Shown piece after piece: positions 23,903 to 31,573 of a stretch of DNA of 37,797 bases (position 1 is its first letter; each line of letters opens with the position of its first letter). The notes beneath the pieces were generated by a model, which ran no database searches, was not told where the DNA came from, and worked only from the letters and a program-made list of their open reading frames with translations. This DNA is from Sva-07 sp031398325 (GTDB lineage: Bacteria; Actinomycetota; Acidimicrobiia; Acidimicrobiales; Ilumatobacteraceae), in contig JANNNB010000053.1 of NCBI GenBank assembly GCA_031398325.1, positions 1 to 37,797 of the forward strand. Reading direction: 5' to 3'. The position numbers and the translations under genes were made by a program.

Positions 23903-24706
23903 TCAGGAGTTCGGGGCGGTCCGTGGTCGGTACTGGTGCGTCCGCTGGGTGCGCCCGCCCGCAACGAGGATCAACTGACCGGTGACCCAGGACGCTGCGT
24001 CCGATGCCAGATAGAGCACGGCGCCGGCGATGTCGTCGGGCTCGCCCATCCGGCCGAGCGGGATCGTCGACGCGATCGCCTCGAGCTGACCCTCCGTACC
24101 GAGCACGTCGGCGAACGCCTCGGTCGCCACCGGCCCGGGAGCGACGGTGTTGACCCTGATGTCGGGCGCCAGTTCGAGCGCCAAGGTCTCGCTGAGGTTG
24201 TTCATCCCGGCTTTGGCCGCCGCATACGGTCCGGTGAACGGCGATCCCCGCATCCCGGCGCCCGAGCTGATGTTCACGATCGAGCCGCCCGGACCCATTC
24301 GCTTCGCCGCCGCCTTGCACCCCTGGAACGCCGACGTGAGATTCAGCTCGAGTTGCGACCGGAAGACGTCGTCGGGCGTGTCGATCAGCGTTCGGGTGGT
24401 CTTCTCGTCCGAGCCACCGACGTTGTTGACCCAGATGTCGAGCCGGCCGAAGCGTTCGATCGTCCGCTCCGCGACGCTCTCGGACAGATCGCGGATGTCG
24501 CCGGCGACGATCAAGAACGAACGACCTCGCTCCTCGACCCCCTGTGCCGTCACTTCGAGGTCGGGCAGGCGTCGAGCGTTCAGCACGAGGTCACAGCCGG
24601 CGTCGGCGAGCCCCCAGGCGATCGCCCGACCGATGCCCTGACCCGACCCGGTCACCACGGCCACGCGGCCGGTGAGATCAAAGCGATCCAGCAGATTCGA
24701 TGTCAT
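23903..24706 (-). CDS. SDR-family oxidoreductase
   Basis: A 267-residue classical SDR. VTGSGQGIGRA (18-28) is the cofactor loop, VNNVGG near 93-98 replaces NNAG, Ser148 follows, and Tyr161 with Lys165 lie in YAAAKAG. SIVNISSGAGMRGSPFTGPY, the active-site strand, is conserved. C-terminus is VAGGRTQRTHQ. ATG 24706 has AGGAG eight bases upstream, preferred over the ATG at 24742. Gluconate-5-dehydrogenase or 3-oxoacyl-ACP reductase-like by general form; the true substrate is unknown. It sits 48 bp downstream of another SDR and 20 bp upstream of the TetR gene. Confidence 0.95.
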   Translation of the reverse strand: MTSNLLDRFDLTGRVAVVTGSGQGIGRAIAWGLADAGCDLVLNARRLPDLEVTAQGVEERGRSFLIVAGDIRDLSESVAERTIERFGRLDIWVNNVGGSDEKTTRTLIDTPDDVFRSQLELNLTSAFQGCKAAAKRMGPGGSIVNISSGAGMRGSPFTGPYAAAKAGMNNLSETLALELAPDIRVNTVAPGPVATEAFADVLGTEGQLEAIASTIPLGRMGEPDDIAGAVLYLASDAASWVTGQLILVAGGRTQRTHQYRPRTAPNS

Positions 24707-24754
24707 GGTCTGCTCCTTTCGACGTGTCGGCATGGTCGTCACTGGATGTGCCGC

Positions 24755-25522
24755 TCAGGCTGGGCGCTCGCGCGGCGTGAACTGGCCGGTGTTCGCCGTG
24801 ATCCCGCCATCCACCGGAACGATGGCACCGTTCACGAACGACGCGTCGGCGGAGGTCAGGAACTCGATGACGGCGGCGATCTCGTCAGCGCGTCCCCATC
24901 GTTGGAGCGGAATCCGTCGACGCAGCTCCTCGTAAGCGTCGAGCGCTCGCAAGCGCTCGGTCATGGCGGTCTCCGTCGGTCCGGGGCACACGGCGTTGAC
25001 CGTGATGCCGTCGGCACCGAGATCGACGGCAGCCGACCGCACCAGGTTGATCACCGCACCCTTGGCCGTGTTGTAGGCCCACATGTTCGGATCGCCGGCG
25101 ATACCCGACGTGGACGCGGTGACGACGATGCGTCCGCCACCGCCGTCCCGCAACGTCGGGACGACGGATCGGATCCCGATCGCGACCGCACGGACGTTGA
25201 CGTCGATCGAGCGATCGAACTCATCCATCGGCAGGTCGAGGAGACCGCCGCCCATCGACACGCCTGCGTTGAACACCGCCGCGTCGAGTCGGCCGAACGA
25301 CTCGATCGCCGTCGACACCGCTTCGAGGTTGACGGCAACGGACGTCACGTCGCCGACGACGGCGCGGATCTGCCCCGCGAACTCGCTGCTGGCGGTCCAC
25401 GCCAGCTCGTCGGCGGCCCGATCGACGGCCACCACCGAAACGTCGCGCGCGGCCAGCCGCTCCACCGTGGCGCGCCCGATCCCGGATGCTGCTCCCGTCA
25501 CGATCGCCGCGCGCGTACTCAT
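24755..25522 (-). CDS. SDR-family oxidoreductase
   Basis: A 255-residue classical SDR. VTGAASGIGRA (8-18), FNAG (84-87) and Tyr150 with Lys154 in YNTAKGA are present; SIDVNVRAV and GRIVVTASTSGIAGD supply the other structural landmarks. Asp34 after the second strand (VAVDRA) favours NAD(H). It is the first gene of the minus-strand group and is divergent from the SDR at 25683; the intergenic region carries the shared operator-like block. GGTGGGAA precedes the ATG. Confidence 0.94.
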   Translation of the reverse strand: MSTRAAIVTGAASGIGRATVERLAARDVSVVAVDRAADELAWTASSEFAGQIRAVVGDVTSVAVNLEAVSTAIESFGRLDAAVFNAGVSMGGGLLDLPMDEFDRSIDVNVRAVAIGIRSVVPTLRDGGGGRIVVTASTSGIAGDPNMWAYNTAKGAVINLVRSAAVDLGADGITVNAVCPGPTETAMTERLRALDAYEELRRRIPLQRWGRADEIAAVIEFLTSADASFVNGAIVPVDGGITANTGQFTPRERPA

Positions 25523-25567
25523 GAGTTCCCACCGTGCATCGCTCCACGGTAGAACGCGACATGCCCG

Positions 25568-25596
25568 ACTGTCGATAGTGAACGACCATTCGGTTA
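25568..25596 (+). promoter_or_regulatory. Promoter-operator block A, shared with the DUF35 operon
   Basis: ACTGTCG, six bases, then AACGACCATTCGGTT and A. The same arrangement occurs at 27886-27914, with 22 of 29 positions identical. AAC and GTT ends with the central CATTC suggest a TetR-type operator next to a -10-like GACTGT (25567-25572). It lies 86 bp before the SDR at 25683 and 45 bp before the divergent SDR, so it could control both. Confidence 0.6.
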
Positions 25597-25682
25597 TGTT
25601 CTCCCGTCGAGAAGCACTGCGCACATCCAGCCCAGTTGTGCTCGTCAGTACGGCACGACCACGCGAACACAGGAGAGAGACC

Positions 25683-26438
25683 ATGGACCTCGGACTCAAC
25701 GGCAAGCGAGCACTCGTCACCGGCGCCACGAAAGGCATCGGACGCGCCATCGCGGAGACGCTGCTCGCCGAGGGGGCGTCGGTCGCGATCTGCGCCCGTG
25801 ATGCCGACGGCGTCGCCGCGGCCGTCGAGGAGATGTCCGCCGCCGGCACCGTCATCGGCGCGTCGGTCGACGCGGCCGACAGCGACGCGCTCACCGCGTG
25901 GGTGCAGTCGTCGGCCAACGAGCTCGGCGGCATCGACATCTACGTCCACAACACATCGGGCAAGCCGGCCAAGACGCCGGAGGGATGGCTCAACAACTTC
26001 AACGTCGACCTGATGTCGTTGGTCCTCGGCGTCGGCGCTGCGACGGAAGCACTCGCGGACGGCGGCGGCTCGGTCATCAGCATCGGAACCACCGCGACCG
26101 CCGAGCACTTCGGGTCGGGCGCGGGCAGCTACAGCGCCTTCAAGTCCGCCGTCACCAACTGGACACTCGGCCAGGCCCAGGTGCTCGGCGCGAAGGGCAT
26201 CCGCTGCAACGTCATCTCCCCCGGCCCGATCTTCATCGAGGGTGGTGACTGGAACATGATCAGGGACCACATGGCCGCCTTCTACGAGGCGACCGCCAAG
26301 GCCCATCCCGGCGGCGAACTCGGCACTGCGCAGGACGTCGCCGATGTTGCGGCGTTCCTGGCCAGCGACCGTGCCCGCCACGTGAACGGCGTCAACGTCA
26401 CCGTCGACGGCGGTTTCCTGAAGCGCATCGACTTCTGA
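25683..26438 (+). CDS. SDR-family oxidoreductase
   Basis: A 251-residue SDR. VTGATKGIGRA (12-22) is the cofactor loop; the usual NNAG is NTSG (90-93), and Tyr150 with Lys154 lie in YSAFKSA. The active-site strand is SVISIGTTATAEHFGSG, where the catalytic Ser position is probably held by Ser133 or a Thr, so the triad should be checked. C-terminus is TVDGGFLKRIDF. AGGAGAGAG precedes the ATG. It starts a plus-strand group with ThuA and TetR and may oxidise a hydroxyl on the same substrate as the divergent SDRs. Confidence 0.94.
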   Translation: MDLGLNGKRALVTGATKGIGRAIAETLLAEGASVAICARDADGVAAAVEEMSAAGTVIGASVDAADSDALTAWVQSSANELGGIDIYVHNTSGKPAKTPEGWLNNFNVDLMSLVLGVGAATEALADGGGSVISIGTTATAEHFGSGAGSYSAFKSAVTNWTLGQAQVLGAKGIRCNVISPGPIFIEGGDWNMIRDHMAAFYEATAKAHPGGELGTAQDVADVAAFLASDRARHVNGVNVTVDGGFLKRIDF

Positions 26439-26445
26439 GACGGAC

Positions 26446-27216
26446 ATGAGCGAGCAGAGCCCCGGCAGTCGGATCGACGTCACCCTCGTCGCCGGCGGGA
26501 TGTACCACGACATCGACTTCGCTCGGCTCCGACTGCTCGAGTTGCTCGGTGAACACGAGGAGTTCCGGGTCAGGGTCCAGCAGGACTACGAAGACGCCGA
26601 CGCCATCGCAGCCGGGTCGATCCTGGTCAGTTACACGTGCAACGTGCGACCGAGCGTCGCGGCCCAGGAGCGAATCAGGCAATGGGTGATCGACGGCGGA
26701 CGCTGGGTGGCGCTGCACGGTACGAACTCCGCGCTCGATGTCGGAACGCCCGAGGGCGTCGATTCGCCTCGTGTCTTCCCGCTCTGGGCCGACACCCTCG
26801 GGTCGCAGTTCGTCGCCCATCCGCCGATCGCCCCGTACCTCGTCGAGTTGTCGACGCCCGACCACTGGCTCGTGGCCGGTGTCGAACCGTTCGAGACCGA
26901 CGACGAGCTCTACCTGTCCGAACATGCCGACCGTGATGCGCTGCTGCCGCTGCTGCACACCACCTGGTCCGGCACCGCCAGAGGGTTCGTCGAGTCCGAC
27001 TGGACCACCGGTGACGACCAACACCTCGTGATGTACCTGCGCGAACTCGGCGCCGGTGCGGTCCTCTACAACACGTTGGGCCACTGCCGAGGGCACTACG
27101 ACATGGTGCCCGTCGTCGCGTACTACCCGGTGATCGAGCGTGGCTCCTGGGAGCAACCTGCCTATGCGGAACTACTCCGTCGCTCATTCCGATGGGCGCG
27201 CGGGGCAACATGTTGA
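26446..27216 (+). CDS. ThuA-domain protein
   Basis: A 256-residue ThuA-like protein with a glutamine-amidotransferase-like flavodoxin fold. VTLVAGGMYHDIDFARLRLL opens the domain; the conserved core includes RIRQWVIDGGRWVALHGTNS, GSQFVAHPPIAPY and GAGAVLYNTLGHCRGHYD, with clustered His residues. ThuA proteins are linked to sugar utilisation (trehalose in rhizobia), but their reaction is unsettled, and here the neighbours are SDR, TetR and a thiolase operon rather than sugar genes. It follows the SDR by 7 bp, so the two are cotranscribed. Confidence 0.9.
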   Translation: MSEQSPGSRIDVTLVAGGMYHDIDFARLRLLELLGEHEEFRVRVQQDYEDADAIAAGSILVSYTCNVRPSVAAQERIRQWVIDGGRWVALHGTNSALDVGTPEGVDSPRVFPLWADTLGSQFVAHPPIAPYLVELSTPDHWLVAGVEPFETDDELYLSEHADRDALLPLLHTTWSGTARGFVESDWTTGDDQHLVMYLRELGAGAVLYNTLGHCRGHYDMVPVVAYYPVIERGSWEQPAYAELLRRSFRWARGATC

Positions 27217-27250
27217 CAATGCTCCCCCGCAATCGACGAACCTCTTCCCG

Positions 27251-27832
27251 ATGACGGCAGGCCAGCAGCCGCAGGTTGCGCGGATCGGACGCCCCCCGAA
27301 GATCGACGAACACGGAACACCGACCCGTGAGCGGCTGCTGCGCGCTGCGGTCGACGCCTGTGTCGAGTTCGGCTACGACGGCGCCACATTGGCCGACATC
27401 GCACGACGCGCCGGCGTGTCGACACCGGCGATCTACAGCCACTTCTCGGGCAAGGCGGCCCTGTTGGTCGAGGCGAGTCGCCACGAACTCGCCGCCATCG
27501 CCACCACGCGGCTGCCAGGCGTGGCGGGCGTCCGTGAGATCGCGATGCACTGGCTGCACCCCGACTTCAGGCCGACCCGCATCCTCGTCGCGGAACTGCA
27601 CTGCGCGGCGATCCGCCAGCCCGAGGTCGCGGAGTTGCTCCAGGTCTGGCAGCGGGAGAACGCCGAACGACTCGAGCGCCTCGCCGGGCTCACGCCGAAT
27701 CAGGTGCGGATGTACTACCTCTTGCTCGTCGGGCTCTCCCACACCGACCAGATCAGCATGCTCGGCGTGTCGGAAGACGACGTCGAGCGTCAGGTCGACG
27801 CCCTGATCGAGGCCTGGTTCGCGACCAAGTGA
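27251..27832 (+). CDS. TetR-family regulator, likely controller of the DUF35-to-VOC operon
   Basis: From ATG 27251 the protein has 193 residues; the frame extends upstream to 27140 through the ThuA 3' end, which is unlikely. RERLLRAAVDACVEFGYDGA and TLADIARRAGVSTPAIYSHF are the helix-turn-helix, followed by SGKAALL. An N-terminal basic segment (ARIGRPPK) resembles an arm that touches the DNA minor groove. The ligand domain is short. It lies between the two copies of the ACTGTCG-N6-AAC...GTT block, so it probably binds both. A hairpin terminator follows directly. Confidence 0.92.
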   Translation: MTAGQQPQVARIGRPPKIDEHGTPTRERLLRAAVDACVEFGYDGATLADIARRAGVSTPAIYSHFSGKAALLVEASRHELAAIATTRLPGVAGVREIAMHWLHPDFRPTRILVAELHCAAIRQPEVAELLQVWQRENAERLERLAGLTPNQVRMYYLLLVGLSHTDQISMLGVSEDDVERQVDALIEAWFATK

Positions 27833-27858
27833 GGCCCGACAAGTGCGGTCGGGGCCTC
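27831..27858 (+). terminator. Hairpin terminator after the TetR gene
   Basis: GAGGCCCGAC (27831-27840) pairs with GTCGGGGCCTC (27848-27858), a stem with one bulged G and a 7-nt loop. It overlaps the TetR stop codon and separates it from the operon promoter at 27885. Confidence 0.6.
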
Positions 27859-27884
27859 GATTCTCCGCCCGATGACGGCGCTGC

Positions 27885-27914
27885 TACTGTCGTTCCTTAA
27901 CAATCATTCAGTTA
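27885..27914 (+). promoter_or_regulatory. Promoter-operator block B for the DUF35-thiolase-Aco operon
   Basis: TACTGT (27885-27890) is a -10-like box. It is followed by CG, six bases and AACAATCATTCAGTT (27899-27913), flanked as TTAAC and GTTAG. The operator-like element covers the expected transcription start, so a bound TetR dimer would block initiation. Block A at 25568-25596 has the same layout. Confidence 0.65.
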
Positions 27915-27926
27915 GCAGGGGGACGA

Positions 27927-28379
27927 ATGACCACCACTGTTGCCGTCGCTGATGGCATCTTCACGATCGACGGCGAGACGCCGACACTGCTCGGGAGTCG
28001 TTGCACGAACTGCGGGAACCACATGTTCCCCCGTCAGAGCGGCTGCCCGAAGTGCATGTTCAACACCCAGGAAGACGTGGAGCTGCCGACCCGCGGCACG
28101 CTCTGGACCTGGACGGTGCAGGCGTTCCCGCCGAAAGCACCTCCCTACCTCGGCCCGGTGGGAGACGATTTCGTGCCGTACGGCGTCGGCTACGTCGAAC
28201 TCGATGGTCTGATCCGCGTCGAGGCGCGGTTGACCGAGTCGGATCCCGACAAGCTCGTCATCGGGATGGAGATGGAGCTCGTCCTCGATCGCCTCGGCGT
28301 CGACGACGACGGCAACGACGTCGTCACCTACGCATTCGCACCCGTCAGCACCACCACCAACGAGGGAACCCAATCATGA
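27927..28379 (+). CDS. DUF35 zinc-ribbon/OB-fold protein, thiolase partner
   Basis: A 150-residue DUF35 protein. CTNCGNHMFPRQSGCPKC holds the zinc ribbon (Cys26, 29, 40, 43), followed by the OB-fold (LWTWTVQAFPPKAPPY, FVPYGVGYVELDG, RVEARL). DUF35 proteins work with thiolase-fold partners: in archaeal acetoacetyl-CoA thiolase/HMG-CoA synthase complexes and in actinobacterial Ltp2-ChsH2 steroid side-chain aldolases, where the domain binds the CoA thioester between them. Here its stop overlaps the ATG of the thiolase-like gene as ATGA, so the two products probably form one complex. GGGGG precedes the start. Confidence 0.94.
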   Translation: MTTTVAVADGIFTIDGETPTLLGSRCTNCGNHMFPRQSGCPKCMFNTQEDVELPTRGTLWTWTVQAFPPKAPPYLGPVGDDFVPYGVGYVELDGLIRVEARLTESDPDKLVIGMEMELVLDRLGVDDDGNDVVTYAFAPVSTTTNEGTQS

Positions 28380-29515
28380 GCAACGTTGCGATCGTCGGGA
28401 TCGGCATGCACGAGTTCGGCCGCAACGACGGCATCTCGGGCATGGACCAAGGAGTTGTGGCGGTACGTCGGGCGCTGGCCGACTGCGGCCAACAGTGGTC
28501 GGACATGCAGTTCGCGGTCGGCGGATCGATGGACGGCGGGGCCGCCGACACGATGGTCAGCCGCGTCGGCCTCACCGGCCTGCCCTTCACGAACGTCGTG
28601 AACGGGTGCGCCACGGGCGGCACGGCGCTCGCGCAAGCGGTGAACACGATCGAGTCCGGGGCGGCCGACATCGGCATGGCCATCGGCTTCGACAAGCACG
28701 AGCCTGGCGCCTTCCGCATCAAGGGGCCGCGTGGCAAAGACTGGTACGGCGGTTCGGGCCTCGCGCTCACCACCCAGTTCTTCGGGATGAAGATCACCCG
28801 CTACATGCACGAGTACGGCATCACCCAGGCATCGCTCGCCAAGGTCGCCGCGAAGGCATTCCGCAACGGCTCGCTCAACCCCATGGCGTGGCGACGCAAG
28901 CCACTGAGCGAACAGGAGGTCCTCGACTCGCTGATGCTGTCGTACCCGCTCACGCAGTACATGTTCTGCTCGCCGGGCGAAGGCGGCGTCGCCATGATCC
29001 TCTGCCGCGCCGACAAGGCGAAGCAGTACACCGATCGCCCGATCTACCTGCAGGCCGCGGCGGTGCGCACGCGCAAGTTCGGCTCGTTCGAGGTGCTCGC
29101 ACCGTCGATCGCAGTCGAGCACGATCCGGGGCCCACGTCGGCGGCATCGAAGGCGGCCTTCGAGATGGCCGGCATCGGCCCGAAGGACATCGACGTCGCC
29201 CAGCTGCAGGACACCGAGGCCGGCGCGGAGATCATGCACATGGCCGAGAACGGGTTCTGCGAGCACGGCGAGCAGGAGCACATGCTGGCCAACGGCGAGA
29301 CCGAGATCAACGGCCGCCTTCCGGTCAACACCGACGGTGGCTGTCTGGCCAACGGCGAGCCGATCGGTGCCTCCGGGCTCCGCCAGGTGTACGAGAATGT
29401 GCTGCAGCTTCGCGGTGATGCCGGCGAACGCCAAGTACCGAACGATCCGAAGGTCGCCTACACCCACGTGTACGGCGCCCCCGGCATCAGCGGCGTCACC
29501 ATCCTCAGCCGCTGA
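28376..29515 (+). CDS. Thiolase-fold protein (SCP-x / lipid-transfer type), DUF35 partner
   Basis: A 379-residue thiolase-fold protein. NVVNGCATGGTALAQA has the nucleophile-position Cys78. The late motif is NTDGGCLANGEPIGASGLRQ: the canonical GHPxGxxG of thiolases is GEPIGASG, so the usual catalytic His is replaced by Glu. This altered motif is common in SCP-2-type lipid-transfer thiolases and related acyl-CoA aldolases such as Ltp2 and DitF, which need a DUF35 partner. It may therefore cleave by thiolysis or by retro-aldol chemistry; sequence alone cannot tell. It follows the DUF35 gene with ATGA overlap and precedes the E1 genes by 28 bp. Confidence 0.93.
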   Translation: MSNVAIVGIGMHEFGRNDGISGMDQGVVAVRRALADCGQQWSDMQFAVGGSMDGGAADTMVSRVGLTGLPFTNVVNGCATGGTALAQAVNTIESGAADIGMAIGFDKHEPGAFRIKGPRGKDWYGGSGLALTTQFFGMKITRYMHEYGITQASLAKVAAKAFRNGSLNPMAWRRKPLSEQEVLDSLMLSYPLTQYMFCSPGEGGVAMILCRADKAKQYTDRPIYLQAAAVRTRKFGSFEVLAPSIAVEHDPGPTSAASKAAFEMAGIGPKDIDVAQLQDTEAGAEIMHMAENGFCEHGEQEHMLANGETEINGRLPVNTDGGCLANGEPIGASGLRQVYENVLQLRGDAGERQVPNDPKVAYTHVYGAPGISGVTILSR

Positions 29516-29543
29516 TCCGGCCCGATCCGCAGACAGGACACGC

Positions 29544-30551
29544 ATGGAACTCTCGACCGAGGTGCTGCTTGACATGCACCGCCGAATGGTCCGCATCCGC
29601 CTCTTCGAGGAAGCGGCGGGCAAACTTGCCGAGGCGGCCAAGCTGCCCGGCTTCCTCCATCTCTACGTCGGCCAGGAGGCCGTCGCCGCGGGCGTGTGCA
29701 CCACGCTCACCGACGACGATCAGATCACTTCGACCCACCGCGGGCACGGCCACCTGGTCGCGAAGGGTGGCCAGTTCAACGAGATGATGGCCGAGCTGAT
29801 GGCCAAGTCGACCGGCTACTGCAAGGGCAAGGGCGGCTCGATGCACATCTCGAACCTCGACGTCGGCATGCTCGGTGCGAACGGCATCGTCGGGGCGGGG
29901 GCACCGATCGCAGTCGGCGCCGGCTTCACCAACAAGTACAAGGACAACGGCAACGTCGCCGTCGCCTTCTTCGGTGACGGCTCCACGAACATCGGCGCGT
30001 TCCACGAAGCGGCCAACATGGCCTGCGCGCTCAAGCTGCCGGTCGTGTTCATCTGCGAGAACAACGAGTACGGCGAGTTCACCGCCCGCGAAAAGACGAT
30101 GGCGATCACCGACATCGTCGACCGCGCCGCCGGGTACGGCATGCCCGGCGTGATCGTCGACGGCATGGACGTGGTCGCCATCCACGAAGCGGCCAGCGAA
30201 GCGGTGGCCCGAGCCCGCCGCGGCGAAGGCCCCTCGCTGGTCGAGGCCAAGACCTACCGGTTCTTCAACCACCACGGGGTGCAGAACCTCGGGCTGAAGT
30301 ACCGCACCGACGACGAGGTCGCCGAGTGGCGCGAACGGGATCCGATCTTCTCCTTCGAAGCGCGCCTGATCGAGCACGGCACGGCGTCACGCGACGACAT
30401 CGACGCAGTGTGGGCCGAGTTGCGCGCCGACATCGAGACCGCGATCCAGTTCGCCGAGGACAGTCCGGTGCCCACACCCGATCAGCTGCTCATCGACGTG
30501 TACACGGTGATGGACGGCTCGCAGCTGATCGAGAAGGGGGTGCCGGCATGA
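29544..30551 (+). CDS. Thiamine-diphosphate-dependent dehydrogenase E1 alpha subunit, acetoin-dehydrogenase type
   Basis: A 335-residue E1-alpha. The TPP/Mg motif runs from GDGSTN (144-149) to ENN (172-174), with the intermediate FHEAANMACALKLPVVFI. THRGHGHLVAKGG (64-76) is the conserved His-containing loop, and GYCKGKGGSMHI follows. This form fits acetoin dehydrogenase and branched-chain or pyruvate dehydrogenase alpha subunits; the neighbouring AcoX argues for the acetoin group. E1 decarboxylates a 2-oxo acid, or cleaves acetoin, and passes the acyl group to the lipoyl E2. It overlaps E1-beta by ATGA. Confidence 0.95.
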   Translation: MELSTEVLLDMHRRMVRIRLFEEAAGKLAEAAKLPGFLHLYVGQEAVAAGVCTTLTDDDQITSTHRGHGHLVAKGGQFNEMMAELMAKSTGYCKGKGGSMHISNLDVGMLGANGIVGAGAPIAVGAGFTNKYKDNGNVAVAFFGDGSTNIGAFHEAANMACALKLPVVFICENNEYGEFTAREKTMAITDIVDRAAGYGMPGVIVDGMDVVAIHEAASEAVARARRGEGPSLVEAKTYRFFNHHGVQNLGLKYRTDDEVAEWRERDPIFSFEARLIEHGTASRDDIDAVWAELRADIETAIQFAEDSPVPTPDQLLIDVYTVMDGSQLIEKGVPA

Positions 30552-31534
30552 GCCGCAAGCTCACCTACGGACAGGCGTTCAACGAGGCGGTCCGCCAGGA
30601 GATGGCGGCCAACGAGAACGTGTTCTGCGCGGGGGAGGACATCGGCGCGTTCGGCGGCGTGTTCGGCACGTACGCCGGGCTGCAGGCCGAGTTCGGAGAA
30701 CGGCGCGTCGTCGACACGCCGATCAGCGAGCAGGCGATCATCGGCCTCGGGGTCGGTTCGGCGGTGACCGGGCTGCGGCCGATCGTCGACATCATGTTCA
30801 TGGACTTCATCTGCGTGGCCTTCGACCAGATCGTCAACCAGGCGGCGAAGTTGAAGTACATGTTCGGCGGCGCGGCCACGATCCCGCTGACGATCAGCAC
30901 CGGTGGCGGGGGCGGGTTGTCGGCGGCAGCTCAGCACAGCCAGTCGCTCGAGGCGCTCATCTGCCACATCCCCGGGCTCAAAGTGGTGCACCCGTCGAAC
31001 CCGTACGACATGAAGGGGTTGATGACGTCCTGCATCCGCGAGGACAACCCCACCATCATGATCAAGCACAAGCGCCTGCTCGGCATGCAGGGCGAAGTGC
31101 CCGAAGAGGCGTACGCAATTCCGCTCGGCCAGGCCAACATCCTGCGGCCGGGAAATGACGTCACCGTCGTGGGGTGGGGCCGGATGGCCAACGAGGCGCT
31201 CGACGCCGCTGAGCGTCTGGCCGCCGACGGCATCGACGTCGAAGTGATCGACCCGCGCACTCTCCAGCCGCTCGACACGGCAACCATCGTCGAGTCGGTG
31301 CGCAAGACCAACCGGGTGATCGTCGTGCACGAGGCCGTCAGATTCGGCGGTCTCGGGGCCGAGGTGGCCGCGCAGATCCAGGAAGAGGCCTTCGACTACC
31401 TCGACGCGCCGGTCGGCCGCATCGCAGCGCCCTTCTCACCCGTTCCGTTCTCCCCGGTGCTCGAGCAGCACTACCTCCCCTCGACCACCGACATCGAAGC
31501 GGGGATCCGCGCCATCGTTGCTCGCGGAGCCTGA
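30548..31534 (+). CDS. Thiamine-diphosphate-dependent dehydrogenase E1 beta subunit, acetoin-dehydrogenase type
   Basis: A 328-residue E1-beta, transketolase-like fold. CAGEDIGAFGGVFGTYAGLQ carries the conserved acidic residue that activates TPP, RVVDTPISEQAIIGLGVGSA and TGLRPIVDIMFMDF follow, and the C-terminal domain has VVGWGRMANEALDAAERLAA with IDVEVIDPRTLQPLD. It forms the alpha2-beta2 heterotetramer with the product of the upstream gene, whose stop it overlaps. Good agreement with AcoB in length. Forty bases separate it from AcoX. Confidence 0.95.
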   Translation: MSRKLTYGQAFNEAVRQEMAANENVFCAGEDIGAFGGVFGTYAGLQAEFGERRVVDTPISEQAIIGLGVGSAVTGLRPIVDIMFMDFICVAFDQIVNQAAKLKYMFGGAATIPLTISTGGGGGLSAAAQHSQSLEALICHIPGLKVVHPSNPYDMKGLMTSCIREDNPTIMIKHKRLLGMQGEVPEEAYAIPLGQANILRPGNDVTVVGWGRMANEALDAAERLAADGIDVEVIDPRTLQPLDTATIVESVRKTNRVIVVHEAVRFGGLGAEVAAQIQEEAFDYLDAPVGRIAAPFSPVPFSPVLEQHYLPSTTDIEAGIRAIVARGA

Positions 31535-31573
31535 TGTCGTGACCAGGTCTGCGCCGCAGGGATCGACCTGACC

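Noticed and set aside
27206..27215. Palindrome CAACATGTTG at the end of the ThuA gene
   Set aside because: It overlaps the ThuA stop codon. It is 10 bp and alone, does not resemble the AAC...GTT blocks in spacing, and could be chance.
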